Below, piece by piece: positions 1 to 7,204 of a DNA stretch of 64,000 nt (its first letter is position 1; every line of letters begins with the position of its first letter). Source of the DNA: a virus. The position numbers and the translations under genes were made by a program. Location of the stretch: IMG/VR virus record IMGVR_UViG_3300018481_000001, positions 62,001 through 126,000 of that record; one strand, 5' to 3'. The notes beneath the pieces were generated by a model, which saw only the letters and a list, made by a program, of their open reading frames with translations, did not search any database and was not told the origin of the DNA.

Positions 1-178
1 GCTCGTACACATGGTCGATTCGATTTTCCATGCGTTCTACTCGACTTGCGATTTGGCTGTGCAGCCAGAAAATCATCACCAAAAACCCAGCTGCAAGAGC
101 TGCCAAGGCGCCATACGTAACACTTCGGCGCGCTAGCTCGTTGGGGCCTAATGGTTTTGTAGACTCTATTTCTGACAT
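1..178 (-). CDS. Small single-pass membrane protein (3' end outside window)
   Basis: The frame opens with ATG at 178 and runs off the left edge after 59 codons. The N-terminus is polar (MSEIESTKPLGPNELARR), followed by a hydrophobic segment at about residues 22-43 and then a charged, coiled-coil-like tail (SRVERMENRID). The start overlaps the stop of the upstream gene (TAATG), which is typical of translational coupling in this operon. Function is not recognised; the layout of one membrane span plus a short coil fits many small phage membrane proteins. Confidence 0.6.
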   Translation of the reverse strand, partial: MSEIESTKPLGPNELARRSVTYGALAALAAGFLVMIFWLHSQIASRVERMENRIDHVYE

Positions 179-423
179 TATTTATTATTCTCCTTGTGTT
201 GTTTTTTAACCCAGGCAATAGCCTCATGTTTGCTGGCCCATTTACTACCACCCTCGGGAATGTCAGCCTGCCACGTGTGTTGGAGATTGACTTTGCCGAT
301 ATACACAACCGTACCGGCGAGCTCATCCTCTACGTAGATTTCTTCGGGGTGTAAATCCTCTAGATTTTGGCCGTCGTAGTAAGGCGGTGTAAATGCACGG
401 GTCATATCTCTGTTATTAGACAT
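178..423 (-). CDS. Small hypothetical protein, 81 aa
   Basis: An 81-residue acidic protein with no recognised domain. An AAGGA Shine-Dalgarno sequence lies 6 nt before the ATG. It sits in a tight - strand operon, 3 nt from the gene at 427 and overlapping the next gene by one base. The C-terminal half (SKWASKHEAIAWVKKQH) resembles a short helical module. Function unknown. Confidence 0.65.
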   Translation of the reverse strand: MSNNRDMTRAFTPPYYDGQNLEDLHPEEIYVEDELAGTVVYIGKVNLQHTWQADIPEGGSKWASKHEAIAWVKKQHKENNK

Positions 424-426
424 TAT

Positions 427-648
427 TTATTCCTTTGCCTTCCACGGCCCCGGCCAAGCAACAGCCCACCACTCAGCGCCTTCTTCCTGTAAGCGCTCCA
501 CAAGCCAGCTGGTGCAACCACGGCCCTGGGAGTCATAGACATCGACATAGCGGCCCTTGGGGAACTTGGGGCTAACCCAGCACATGTCTTGGCCCAGGCG
601 CGTTCTTACCCAATACCAGCCAGACTCGCCAGGCTCTTTAGTCCACAT
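427..648 (-). CDS. Trp-rich small hypothetical protein, 73 aa
   Basis: A 73-residue protein with ten tryptophans, opening with a GESGWYWVR motif and closing with EWWAVAWPGPW. This GWYWV-type start recurs in short phage proteins of unknown function (DUF551-like in flavour, not certain). It lies in the same operon as its neighbours. Confidence 0.6.
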   Translation of the reverse strand: MWTKEPGESGWYWVRTRLGQDMCWVSPKFPKGRYVDVYDSQGRGCTSWLVERLQEEGAEWWAVAWPGPWKAKE

Positions 649-687
649 ACCAACGCACCATTTCTAGCTCGTAGCAGTAAAAACAAA

Positions 688-972
688 TTACCCAGGTTTT
701 AAAGGCAAATTGCCGAGGCATGCTTGGCATAGCACCGAGCCTTCTTTTACTGTGGGTTTTTCACACTCACAGGCATCATCAAAAAGCATGGCGCGTGTGA
801 TACGTTCCCACGCCAGTGCAAAATCAATATTTTTAATATTGCCACAGCCCAAGCATTCAATTGTATATTGGTCATTATCACGTGACCAGCGCCGTTGGGT
901 AAACTCCCCACAAGCTTTACACTTGATCGGTAACTTTGTTTCGTGCTCAATCGGTAATATTTTTGATGGCAT
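688..972 (-). CDS. Small zinc-ribbon protein, 94 aa (tandem paralog 1)
   Basis: Four cysteines form a ribbon: CKACG near residue 18 and ECLGCG near residue 39, separated by RRWSRDNDQYTI. A second set of cysteines (CECEK, CQAC) follows near the C-terminus, so it may bind two metals. A GAGG Shine-Dalgarno lies 7 nt before the ATG. The gene at 947-1123 is a shorter paralog sharing RRWS-D-D and IECLGCG, and the gene at 1626-1817 has the same cysteine layout. Probably a nucleic-acid or protein adaptor; role unknown. Confidence 0.65.
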   Translation of the reverse strand: MPSKILPIEHETKLPIKCKACGEFTQRRWSRDNDQYTIECLGCGNIKNIDFALAWERITRAMLFDDACECEKPTVKEGSVLCQACLGNLPLKPG

Positions 973-1123
973 TCCAAAGCCTCACCGCATCAACAACACG
1001 TTTGTATCCACAACCCAAACATTCAATCGTTAAATTTTTGTCATCATCTTCAGACCAACGCCGCAATGTATTTTTATTACATACATCACAGTGCGTAGGA
1101 ATAGATGTGACACGCGGATTCAT
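947..1123 (-). CDS. Small zinc-ribbon protein, 58 aa (tandem paralog 2)
   Basis: A 58-residue frame with HCDVC near residue 11, RRWSEDDDKN in the middle and IECLGCG at residues 33-39. This is the same module as the neighbour at 688-972. GAGG lies 7 nt before the ATG. It overlaps the downstream gene by 26 nt and its ATG overlaps the TGA of the upstream gene (ATGA). The conserved cysteines and coupling make it a real gene despite its length. Confidence 0.65.
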   Translation of the reverse strand: MNPRVTSIPTHCDVCNKNTLRRWSEDDDKNLTIECLGCGYKRVVDAVRLWNAIKNITD

Positions 1124-1362
1124 TTCTTGGCCTCGGGTGGAGCAATGGTAAATTTGATATTCTCAATAAATATAATTTCCTTACGCTGCACTTGCTCTGC
1201 CAATATCTGTAGCGCCATCACTTGGACGCTACGCCGCGCACTTTCGTAAGTATACCCATGGGATCGGCATCCTTTTAATATTGGATTTTTAATCTCCGCC
1301 CACCACAGCGTGATTTCTTCTTCAACAACTTCTTTAATTTCAATGACTAAATCAATAATCAT
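1120..1362 (-). CDS. HicB-like fold small protein, 80 aa
   Basis: The order is a beta strand (IDLVIEIKEV), a WWAEI strand, a G-CRSHG-TYE turn, and a helix (SARRSVQVMALQILAEQ). This resembles the partial RNase-H-like fold of HicB/DUF1902-type antitoxins. The gene at 1814-2023 is a paralog (NLIIEFNQ, WSAGISKLHRCEIHGAASKEEA, helix). No HicA-type toxin is adjacent, so an antitoxin role is not implied. The start is uncertain: an in-frame ATG at 1371 and a TTG at 1377 are alternatives; 1362 best matches the paralog. Confidence 0.5.
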   Translation of the reverse strand: MIIDLVIEIKEVVEEEITLWWAEIKNPILKGCRSHGYTYESARRSVQVMALQILAEQVQRKEIIFIENIKFTIAPPEAKK

Positions 1363-1453
1363 AATCTCCATCTTCAATTTTTTGTGCAGCGCTACGCTCT
1401 TCCATATTGCCGAAGAGAAGCCACAACAAACCTATTATAAATACTATGCCCAT
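1352..1453 (-). CDS. Very small membrane protein, 33 aa
   Basis: A 33-codon frame with a hydrophobic N-terminus (GIVFIIGLLWLLFG) and an acidic tail (KIEDGDYDY). Its ATG overlaps the stop of the upstream 56-aa gene (TAATG), the same coupling used elsewhere in this operon, and it fills what would otherwise be a gap. A one-span membrane microprotein is the simplest reading. The evidence is context only. Confidence 0.4.
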   Translation of the reverse strand: MGIVFIIGLLWLLFGNMEERSAAQKIEDGDYDY

Positions 1454-1623
1454 TACGGCAACGTGTACGAAAAGGCTTCCGTGTAAATAGCCAAGTCATT
1501 GCCGACCAAATGAAACTTGAATACGCGAGAGCCCCACAGAACTACATCCGGATATTTATTAAATGCCGGAAGAACTGCTTCGTACACTAGTTGTTGATCT
1601 TCGGTCATAAGCTTGATTTTCAT
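1453..1623 (-). CDS. Small hypothetical protein, 56 aa
   Basis: A 56-codon frame starting MKIKLMTEDQQ and ending FSYTLP. It fills the gap between the zinc-ribbon gene at 1626 and the 33-aa membrane protein and overlaps the latter's ATG. A weak GGTG lies before the start. The composition is protein-like, with a central WGSRVFKFHLVG strand pattern. No family recognised. Confidence 0.5.
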   Translation of the reverse strand: MKIKLMTEDQQLVYEAVLPAFNKYPDVVLWGSRVFKFHLVGNDLAIYTEAFSYTLP

Positions 1624-1625
1624 CA

Positions 1626-1817
1626 CTACACCGCCTTGGGTCGCGTGGAATCAGAACGTTTAATTTCCTGCTCAACCAAAGCCAAGTAGGTAATCCGGCT
1701 TGTTTTACCACAGCCATGACAAATAATAACTACATGGCATGTGACATCATCATGCTTTGTAGTTTTCATTTGTTTGCTTTTGCAGTTGTCACAAAAGGCA
1801 TCGAACTCGAGTTTCAT
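1626..1817 (-). CDS. Small zinc-ribbon protein, 63 aa (paralog 3)
   Basis: Cysteines CDNC near residue 9 and CHGCG near residue 33 give the same CxxC-(about 20)-CxxCG layout as the genes at 688 and 947, with a similar alpha-helical tail (TYLALVEQEIKR). The start codon overlaps the stop of the upstream gene. Three copies within 1.2 kb point to local duplication. Confidence 0.6.
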   Translation of the reverse strand: MKLEFDAFCDNCKSKQMKTTKHDDVTCHVVIICHGCGKTSRITYLALVEQEIKRSDSTRPKAV

Positions 1818-2023
1818 ATCCCCTCAGTGAAACGTATACTTGTCAACGCAGGTATTTCGTTTATCTCCAGTAGCTTCGCAAGCTTTTCAAACGCATAAGC
1901 CTGCACTTTACGATGCGCTTCTTCTTTAGAAGCCGCACCGTGTATTTCACATCTATGCAACTTCGAAATCCCTGCGGACCACTTGCCATCATCTTCTTGA
2001 TTAAATTCAATTATTAAATTCAT
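1814..2023 (-). CDS. HicB-like fold small protein, 69 aa
   Basis: Starting at the internal ATG (MNLIIEFNQ), the protein follows the HicB-like plan: strand, DGKWSAGISKL strand, CEIHGAASKEEA turn, and helix HRKVQAYAFEKLAKLL. It is a paralog of 1120-1362. A longer frame exists upstream but would overlap the neighbouring gene, so 2023 is preferred. No toxin partner is adjacent. Confidence 0.55.
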   Translation of the reverse strand: MNLIIEFNQEDDGKWSAGISKLHRCEIHGAASKEEAHRKVQAYAFEKLAKLLEINEIPALTSIRFTEGI

Positions 2024-2031
2024 AAATACTC

Positions 2032-2217
2032 TTATGCATGTTCGGGACAATAATAATTTTCGTATATATCAGTGCCATTGCTCGAACCAACCTTGGTCCA
2101 TTTGGCCACGTGCGCATCACCTGGCTTCATCTTGGCTTTACAACCGGGATAGTCACACTCGAGGCGCACCAACTTTCGATGGCCTGTGTCTTCTTCGACG
2201 GCATAAATACGGCCCAT
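2032..2217 (-). CDS. Small Cys/His protein, 61 aa
   Basis: Begins MGRIYAVEEDTGH and contains CDYPGC and a C-terminal YYCPEH, a plausible Zn(Cys3His) site of the kind found in many short phage proteins. The ATG at 2217 overlaps the upstream stop as TAATG, which decides the start over an upstream in-frame alternative. Function unknown. Confidence 0.6.
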   Translation of the reverse strand: MGRIYAVEEDTGHRKLVRLECDYPGCKAKMKPGDAHVAKWTKVGSSNGTDIYENYYCPEHA

Positions 2218-2444
2218 TAGACTTCTTCCTGCCGGCATTTATCTACGGCATAATTAAATCCGCATAACCTATTACAAAAATAATTGTTGTTTTGGAAGCC
2301 ATAGCCCGTAATAGGCCCGCGTTCCAATACCAACAGCCGCTGGACCAAGGGCTCCACTTGCATGTTTGATGCAGCGCCCAGGCCCAACTCGTAGTTGGGA
2401 AACAATGCCTTGCCGCATTGCCTACAATTTTTTATATCGGGCAT
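2217..2444 (-). CDS. Small Cys-rich protein, 75 aa
   Basis: The N-terminus is MPDIKNCRQCGKALFP and the C-terminal part has YFCNRLCGFNY, giving two CxxC-type pairs (zinc-ribbon or treble-clef style). The ATG at 2444 has GAGTG 6 nt upstream; an upstream TTG at 2453 is an alternative. It is coupled to the gene at 2032-2217. Confidence 0.55.
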   Translation of the reverse strand: MPDIKNCRQCGKALFPNYELGLGAASNMQVEPLVQRLLVLERGPITGYGFQNNNYFCNRLCGFNYAVDKCRQEEV

Positions 2445-2607
2445 ATTCAACACTCATATCTTCAAACCATGGCGGGCCCGTATATCCACCTTGGACCGCT
2501 TCTTGGTAGCAGCGTTGGTTGATTTGCCATTCGTAGATGCGTAAGTACGTTTTACCTCGCCGCACCGAAGCCGTAGATACGCTCCGGTAGAGGTTTCGAG
2601 TAAGCAA
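2422..2607 (-). CDS. Small hypothetical protein with TTG start, 61 aa
   Basis: The frame begins with TTG at 2607, preceded by a perfect AAGGAGGT Shine-Dalgarno ending 6 nt upstream, one of the strongest ribosome binding sites in the window. This rare start is therefore well supported. The coding sequence overlaps the end of the upstream gene by 56 nt. The product (LTRNLYRSVSTASVRRGKT...) has no recognised domain. Confidence 0.6.
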   Translation of the reverse strand: MLTRNLYRSVSTASVRRGKTYLRIYEWQINQRCYQEAVQGGYTGPPWFEDMSVEYARYKKL

Positions 2608-2863
2608 TTAATACCTCCTTCGCATATTCTTCCAAAGCATTTTCTACGATCTCTTCCATGTCAGAAGGCACTTCTTTTTTTCGGTTCGTGAGCACATTGG
2701 CAGCAATCTCTTTGAGCTCACGCCGCAACGAGGGCATGTCGTAGCAATAAACCATGTCCCTGCCGTGATGCAGGATCAAATGGCCTTCTTTGTATTCCGC
2801 ATTATTCATCAGGTAATCCATGATGGTAAATGCGATGTCACCTGGGTCTTGATTTTCATTCAT
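2552..2863 (-). CDS. Hypothetical protein, 103 aa (first gene of the left operon)
   Basis: A 103-residue acidic, helical protein (MNENQDPGDIAFTIMDYLMNN...). AAGGAGAT lies 8 nt before the ATG, so the start is firm. It is the first gene of the left-hand - strand operon and follows a candidate promoter with an inverted repeat at 2903-2923. No family recognised. Confidence 0.65.
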   Translation of the reverse strand: MNENQDPGDIAFTIMDYLMNNAEYKEGHLILHHGRDMVYCYDMPSLRRELKEIAANVLTNRKKEVPSDMEEIVENALEEYAKEVLIAYSKPLPERIYGFGAAR

Positions 2864-2884
2864 AAATTAATATCTCCTTAGATG

Positions 2885-2923
2885 CTTATACCACGGTGGG
2901 TTGTGTAATAATTTGTATTACAC
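2885..2923 (-). promoter_or_regulatory. Putative promoter/operator of the left operon
   Basis: On the - strand, TGGTATAAG (2885-2893) looks like an extended -10 element upstream of the gene starting at 2863. Just upstream, GTGTAATA and TATTACAC (2903-2910 and 2916-2923) form a perfect 8-bp inverted repeat with a 5-nt spacer. This falls where the -35 would lie and no good -35 hexamer is present. An operator or activator site is plausible. Confidence 0.35.
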
Positions 2924-2930
2924 GCATTAA

Positions 2931-2979
2931 TTAAATAAAAAGGGCTCTTCTCCCCCATGGCTAAAGGAAAAGAGCCCTT
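2931..2979 (-). terminator. Rho-independent terminator (- strand)
   Basis: AAGGGCTCTT (2940-2949) pairs with AAGAGCCCTT (2970-2979), a 10-bp stem. Read on the - strand it is followed by a TTTTTATTT run. It ends the transcript of the virion-like gene at 3048-3506 before the next operon starts. Confidence 0.75.
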
Positions 2980-3047
2980 GCGAAGAACACAGACCCCGTA
3001 GCGTACGCCCCTAGGGCCATCGCCAGCAAGGCCCCTGGGCGCCTGTT

Positions 3048-3506
3048 CTAGGCCCAGTTGGTCGCTGAGGCCTTACGGATACGCAGAGACTGGTTGTCCT
3101 CGGTCAGCGTGGCGTTGGCGAGGCCCTTGATGGTCTCTGAACCATCCGCGTCGATGGTCAGTGTGCCAGTGGCCCCTGCCTTGCGGACGATGGTGACCGG
3201 ATGGCCCGCATCTACGTCAGCCAGCTTGGGCAACGTAACCGTAAATCCAGCTTCACTGGCGACCACGAGATTTTGCTCAGGGGTCACGGTGACCGCTGCA
3301 TCGACTTCCAATGCCGTAGGCACCGTCACATCGTCGAACTTCACCAAAACACCAATCAACGCCATGCGCTGGAGCATGAGAAAATCAGCATCGGTATCCA
3401 CAGGGCGTGCATCTCGAGAAACGGTTTTGCCCGGCTTGATGACCGGCATTTGCACGTGGGCCACCGAATGGCGGTTGTAGTTCGTGAGTGTGATGCGTTC
3501 CGGCAT
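3048..3506 (-). CDS. Small beta-rich virion-like protein, 152 aa
   Basis: The C-terminal half (about residues 80-152) is a run of short strands of the type VTLP, VTIVRKAG-TGTLTIDADGSETIKG, and SLRIRK ending in NWA. This pattern is common at the C-termini of phage capsid-decoration and tail proteins. The start is the ATG at 3506, preceded by AAGGAG; an upstream TTG frame extension lacks such a site. It is a lone gene with its own terminator, suggesting independent, probably high, expression. Confidence 0.6.
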   Translation of the reverse strand: MPERITLTNYNRHSVAHVQMPVIKPGKTVSRDARPVDTDADFLMLQRMALIGVLVKFDDVTVPTALEVDAAVTVTPEQNLVVASEAGFTVTLPKLADVDAGHPVTIVRKAGATGTLTIDADGSETIKGLANATLTEDNQSLRIRKASATNWA

Positions 3507-4220
3507 TGGACGGACTCCTTCGAGGGCCTTTGCATGGATTGTAGGCGCTGACAAGAGCGATCTGCCGGGTATTCGTTGAATTCAGAGCACTATTTGGGTG
3601 TTTAAAATTATCTCATTGGCCATGAATATCGCCTTTGGATTATATCTATTTGATTTTAATACAAATACAGGGTTGTAACTGATGATTATACTACCTGTGT
3701 GGGTATGTGTGTGAAAGTAGTCTTTTGGAGTGGGGTATTTTTGGACACGGATACCTCTATAAATCGGCCAACGGTCCTCGCACAACACCTCCGCTCGGCG
3801 CGCAACTGTTCGAATTACAAGGAGGAGTTGGTGAAGAGCTTCGCTCATTCCTTGGACTCTTGGCTCCAAACTGCCCATGCAGCAGCTGTGCCATGTATCA
3901 TCCATGCTTCTTTCCCTGCACTCCTATATTTTAATATATTTATCTATTTTCTTTATATAATACATACACATAGAGAGGGGCGCGGGGATTCGGGCCTGAA
4001 CAGGTGCAAACGGAATCTAGGTATGTGGGTGCATGCCCATACACGCCAGAGTCGTGGGCGCCCGCACGCACGGAGAGCAATAGACGTGCCAATGGCCAAC
4101 TGGCATGTGTCTTGCCTAGCCACAGTCGATGCTGAGGTCTTGGACAAGAGTCATGCCAACAAGATCTATGCCAAACGCTGAATCACACTCTATGCCAATT
4201 ACACGATTTACATCTAAAAA

Positions 4221-4243
4221 TTTTTGGACCTTGGGTCCAAAAA
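4221..4243. repeat. Perfect 10-bp hairpin with 3-nt loop
   Basis: TTTTTGGACC (4221-4230) and GGTCCAAAAA (4234-4243) flank TTG. Read on the - strand the stem is followed by TTTTT, so it could be a weak terminator for a - strand transcript. On the + strand it is followed by A residues and would not terminate. Confidence 0.6.
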
Positions 4244-4310
4244 AAAATCAACAGTTCTAGGAAGTGCCTGTGGGGGTTCTGGGACTTGCGACATACCGAG
4301 AAAGCTTTCT

Positions 4311-4412
4311 CAACCACTGACCAAAATCTCAATCACCAACAATTTCAATATGCCTCCAACCACTGACCAACTTCATCACTATCTTTTTTTCTCTCTGACC
4401 ACCACTGACTAA
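4311..4412 (+). repeat. Iterated CCACTGACYAA repeats
   Basis: CAACCACTGACCAA occurs exactly at 4311-4324 and 4357-4370, and a variant ACCACTGACTAA at 4401-4412. The spacings are 46 and 42 bp. A separate 9-mer GCTCACGCA is repeated at 4451-4459 and 4500-4508. The iterons lie directly upstream of the large gene at 4528. Confidence 0.6.
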
Positions 4413-4460
4413 CAACCAAATATTAAAACAACATCAATAACTTGAACAATGCTCACGCAC

Positions 4461-4488
4461 TTTTGATCGATTTAACTTACCGTATAAA
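4461..4488 (+). promoter_or_regulatory. Putative promoter of the 704-aa gene
   Basis: TTTTGA (4461-4466) and TATAAA (4483-4488) are separated by 16 nt, 39 nt before the ATG at 4528. The two GCTCACGCA repeats bracket this element, so they may be operator half-sites. The -35 match is weak. Confidence 0.35.
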
Positions 4489-4527
4489 TACCTTGACACG
4501 CTCACGCAGTCTCGAAAACTACCTTAT

Positions 4528-6642
4528 ATGCCGAAACCACAAGCACAATCGCCTGAAATTGACGCACCTACACTGGAAAATTATGACTCTATTGCAAAAA
4601 ATCTACTGCTAGGTACCATACTTACAGCGGATATTTCCCGTGCAATTGAAAATCCATTCCACTCGAAAGCGCTGCTCCGCGCTGATGTGAATACACTTCC
4701 TTACCGCAGTGGCGTGTGGGTGGTGCAAGAAACGGTGAAATCTGCCACAGCTCAACGTAACCTAGTCTTACATTGGCCTCTGATTCTCGACCGCCTCTTG
4801 TCAAAAAGTAAGTCGTCTTTACGACTACTTGACCCTATAGAAGCACACATGGCCAAGCAAGCGATGCTTAGGACTGTTGATAGTGCGGGTCGACAGCAAT
4901 TAATGGAGGCATTGGAGCATCAGGTGCTCAGAGGCTTACCTGCGGGCATAACCGTACCTTGCCCTACCTATCTACACAATTACCTTCATAAGCGGTATAA
5001 GGAGTCGAAGGACTCTTTCATCGCACAGTTCTTTGAACGTGTGACAATACTGAGATTTGGCCCTCTTCTCACACATAAGGGGCAACACCTGCATGAAACC
5101 CTAAAGACCTACAGTGTATTCAATACAGACACACTGCCTCTCATAGATACGCGTGTGCTCCTTCATATGCCCTTGGTGCTGCGGCTCCTCTATGTAGCTC
5201 TCGCGGAAGTACGGTACGAACCACCGGGTTCTGGCTGGGCCAAGTGGGGATTGCTCTGGGGCTTGGAGCAGCTGCATTTCAACCACCGTGTGGCGGCCCA
5301 AGCAGCGCTTGCTCAGGAGGACACGGCTTTATTTTTTGAGGGACTAACCCTCGAACAAATATGCGAATCAATTACGCGCGTACCTGCAAATCGTCGAATA
5401 TTGCGCCATCACAAGCTCCCTGCATTCTCTTCTCTCGTTGCAGGAGGTCAAGGCAAGGCGCTGCACCTTCTCAACCGTGTAGAGAGCATGCAGTGGGTCC
5501 TAGAGGCAACGGGTACGCAGGCCATGAGTCCTACAGCATGGCGTACAGACTCCAGCAATTACACAACGTTTACCCTTACCAACAAGTCCACTGTCCTAGA
5601 TTACTTTCGCACTCTCCAAAGCTTTAATCAAAAAGAAATTGATTATTTACTTCAGAATCTAGGCAAACGACCCGAACCTAGGGCGCCTAGGCCTGAATCT
5701 GTGCCTGTAGAGAGTGGCAAGTATTTTGTGTACCACTACGAGCCGCCGGTTGAGGTCACGGTCAACGCCAACTCCTTAGGGTTTGTACTGCCAGGCGTGC
5801 TGCAGCTCAACGGGGACGTTTTGTTTGTGCCCATGACCATTAAAACACTGGCTTACCGTAATAAACCATTTATTACCCTCCCCTTGGAGTTTGTAGATCA
5901 TTTTCCTTCACTAAAAACACTGCTGCATGACGGTCTCAAAGAGATCGCCAAAAAATATCCCACACAAATGCATGTGAGAGATCGCGATATTTATTTTGAT
6001 CTCGAGATACTCACACCTGATGGTGATGTTGCAGCGCTCATGCTTTCGGAAATTCGTAGCTCTACAACTAAGTATAATCGAGAACAAGAAAACTACGCCA
6101 CAGCATACCGTATGTGGTGTCAATGGTTTTTAGACCCTAAACAATGCCGGCCGGAACCTGTGGGGGAGTTCCGTGTGGCTTACAAAGCATATTTCGTAAA
6201 CACTGTGGTAGAGCGATTTAATTTCTTCCGCAGTAAAGGAAAATGTGTAAAGAAAAAAGACGTTACGGACGTGCGCAATATCGGGCGGTCTACAGAACGC
6301 TCGGGCCGTATTACGGATTACGACCGTTTTGTATTTTGGCACATTGCAGACCAAGTTATTTCTGATGATTACGTACAACCCTCTGACGCAGCGTACGCCG
6401 AGTTTATCACTAAACACTGGATGCCCTGGCGCAGGCCAAGTGGCAACATTCCGCATCTCAGGCGAATCAGGGGACTGGCACCACCAATGGGAGCGCCTGT
6501 GGGCCCTAAAGAAGCCACGGTTGCGTACTTGCTGAATTACGTAAAAGAGTTTGATGTCCCCTTTACACGTGATGCACCTCGTACTGGTAAATTACTTACC
6601 CATTATTTGTATGAAGACGATTATAAGGAACGTAAAACATGA
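4528..6642 (+). CDS. Large protein of unknown function, 704 aa
   Basis: A soluble-looking 704-residue protein rich in Leu, Arg and aromatic residues, with no signal peptide, membrane segment or nucleotide-binding motif that I can see. The N-terminal 380 residues look helical; residues about 395-520 are mixed (YHYEPPVEVTVNANSLGFVLPG, then DRDIYFDLEILTPDGD); the C-terminus is basic and aromatic. There is no clear Shine-Dalgarno. It heads a + strand gene run and lies behind an iteron-containing region, so a DNA-binding or replication-linked role is possible but purely inferred from context. Confidence 0.7.
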   Translation: MPKPQAQSPEIDAPTLENYDSIAKNLLLGTILTADISRAIENPFHSKALLRADVNTLPYRSGVWVVQETVKSATAQRNLVLHWPLILDRLLSKSKSSLRLLDPIEAHMAKQAMLRTVDSAGRQQLMEALEHQVLRGLPAGITVPCPTYLHNYLHKRYKESKDSFIAQFFERVTILRFGPLLTHKGQHLHETLKTYSVFNTDTLPLIDTRVLLHMPLVLRLLYVALAEVRYEPPGSGWAKWGLLWGLEQLHFNHRVAAQAALAQEDTALFFEGLTLEQICESITRVPANRRILRHHKLPAFSSLVAGGQGKALHLLNRVESMQWVLEATGTQAMSPTAWRTDSSNYTTFTLTNKSTVLDYFRTLQSFNQKEIDYLLQNLGKRPEPRAPRPESVPVESGKYFVYHYEPPVEVTVNANSLGFVLPGVLQLNGDVLFVPMTIKTLAYRNKPFITLPLEFVDHFPSLKTLLHDGLKEIAKKYPTQMHVRDRDIYFDLEILTPDGDVAALMLSEIRSSTTKYNREQENYATAYRMWCQWFLDPKQCRPEPVGEFRVAYKAYFVNTVVERFNFFRSKGKCVKKKDVTDVRNIGRSTERSGRITDYDRFVFWHIADQVISDDYVQPSDAAYAEFITKHWMPWRRPSGNIPHLRRIRGLAPPMGAPVGPKEATVAYLLNYVKEFDVPFTRDAPRTGKLLTHYLYEDDYKERKT

Positions 6643-6851
6643 ATAAAGAAATGGAGAAGTACCTACTAAATCCCACAGGCTGGAGCGATACAGCCGCTCT
6701 ACGCATATGTGGAGAGATTTATAGATACATTCAAACCATCAGAAAGCCGGTAAATCCACGTGTATTAGACATATTAAAAGGCTTGCGCAAAGAAGGTGAC
6801 TTAGGAAAATATTGGGCTGAAAAGCTAGAAGAGGCACTGCAATGCCACTGA
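6639..6851 (+). CDS. Small helical-module protein, 70 aa
   Basis: Contains one copy of a module also found twice in the next gene: LLNPTGWSDTAALRICGEIYRYI, followed by a C-terminal LGKYWAEKLEEAL. The start overlaps the previous stop as ATGA and the end overlaps the next ATG, so the three genes are translationally coupled. Function unknown. Confidence 0.65.
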   Translation: MNKEMEKYLLNPTGWSDTAALRICGEIYRYIQTIRKPVNPRVLDILKGLRKEGDLGKYWAEKLEEALQCH

Positions 6852-7204
6852 CCAAACAACAACACCACAATCTCACCGAGTTTTTGTTGCACCCCTTGGC
6901 ATGGACCGACACCGCCAAAGTAGACATGTGCCGATTGGCTCGTACTTATATTAAAGACCTAGAAACTAGAGGATTGCCCATGACTGAAGTACAAATGCAT
7001 AATATTGAGCAGTTTTTGAATGACCCTGCAGATTGGACTATCGAAGCCAAACGACAAATATGTGCAGATATTAAACAGCGCATGAATGCACTAGAAAATA
7101 TGCAGCTCATGCTCAAGGATGTGTTGGCTGAAATGAAAGACGATGGTGCCTCAGGTAGTTATTGGGCCTATCGCATCGAACAAGCCTTGGCCAATGGGCA
7201 ATAA
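6842..7204 (+). CDS. Two-copy helical-module protein, 120 aa
   Basis: The motif L-x2-P-x2-W-x2-A-x4-C occurs twice: LLHPLAWTDTAKVDMC at about residues 15-30 and LNDPADWTIEAKRQIC at about residues 60-75. Both are followed by a basic helix. The C-terminus (GSYWAYRIEQAL) matches that of the 70-aa upstream paralog (GKYWAEKLEEAL). It looks like an internal duplication of the module in the 6639 gene. Confidence 0.65.
   Translation: MPLTKQQHHNLTEFLLHPLAWTDTAKVDMCRLARTYIKDLETRGLPMTEVQMHNIEQFLNDPADWTIEAKRQICADIKQRMNALENMQLMLKDVLAEMKDDGASGSYWAYRIEQALANGQ

Larger units (their letters stand above)
3507..4527. other. 1-kb gene-free region
   Basis: No frame here has a credible start and protein-like composition. 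The region holds the upstream sequence of the divergent genes at 3506 (-) and 4528 (+), a perfect TATAAT at 3956-3961 in an AT-rich stretch, several short hairpins between 4020 and 4125, a perfect 10-bp hairpin at 4221-4243, and repeats listed separately. A regulatory region, a replication-related site or a small RNA are all possible. Confidence 0.6.

Noticed and set aside
3699-4181. 160-codon + strand frame in the gene-free region
   Set aside because: No Shine-Dalgarno, biased composition, dense in short repeats; opposite-strand frames are open as well, so it is likely chance.
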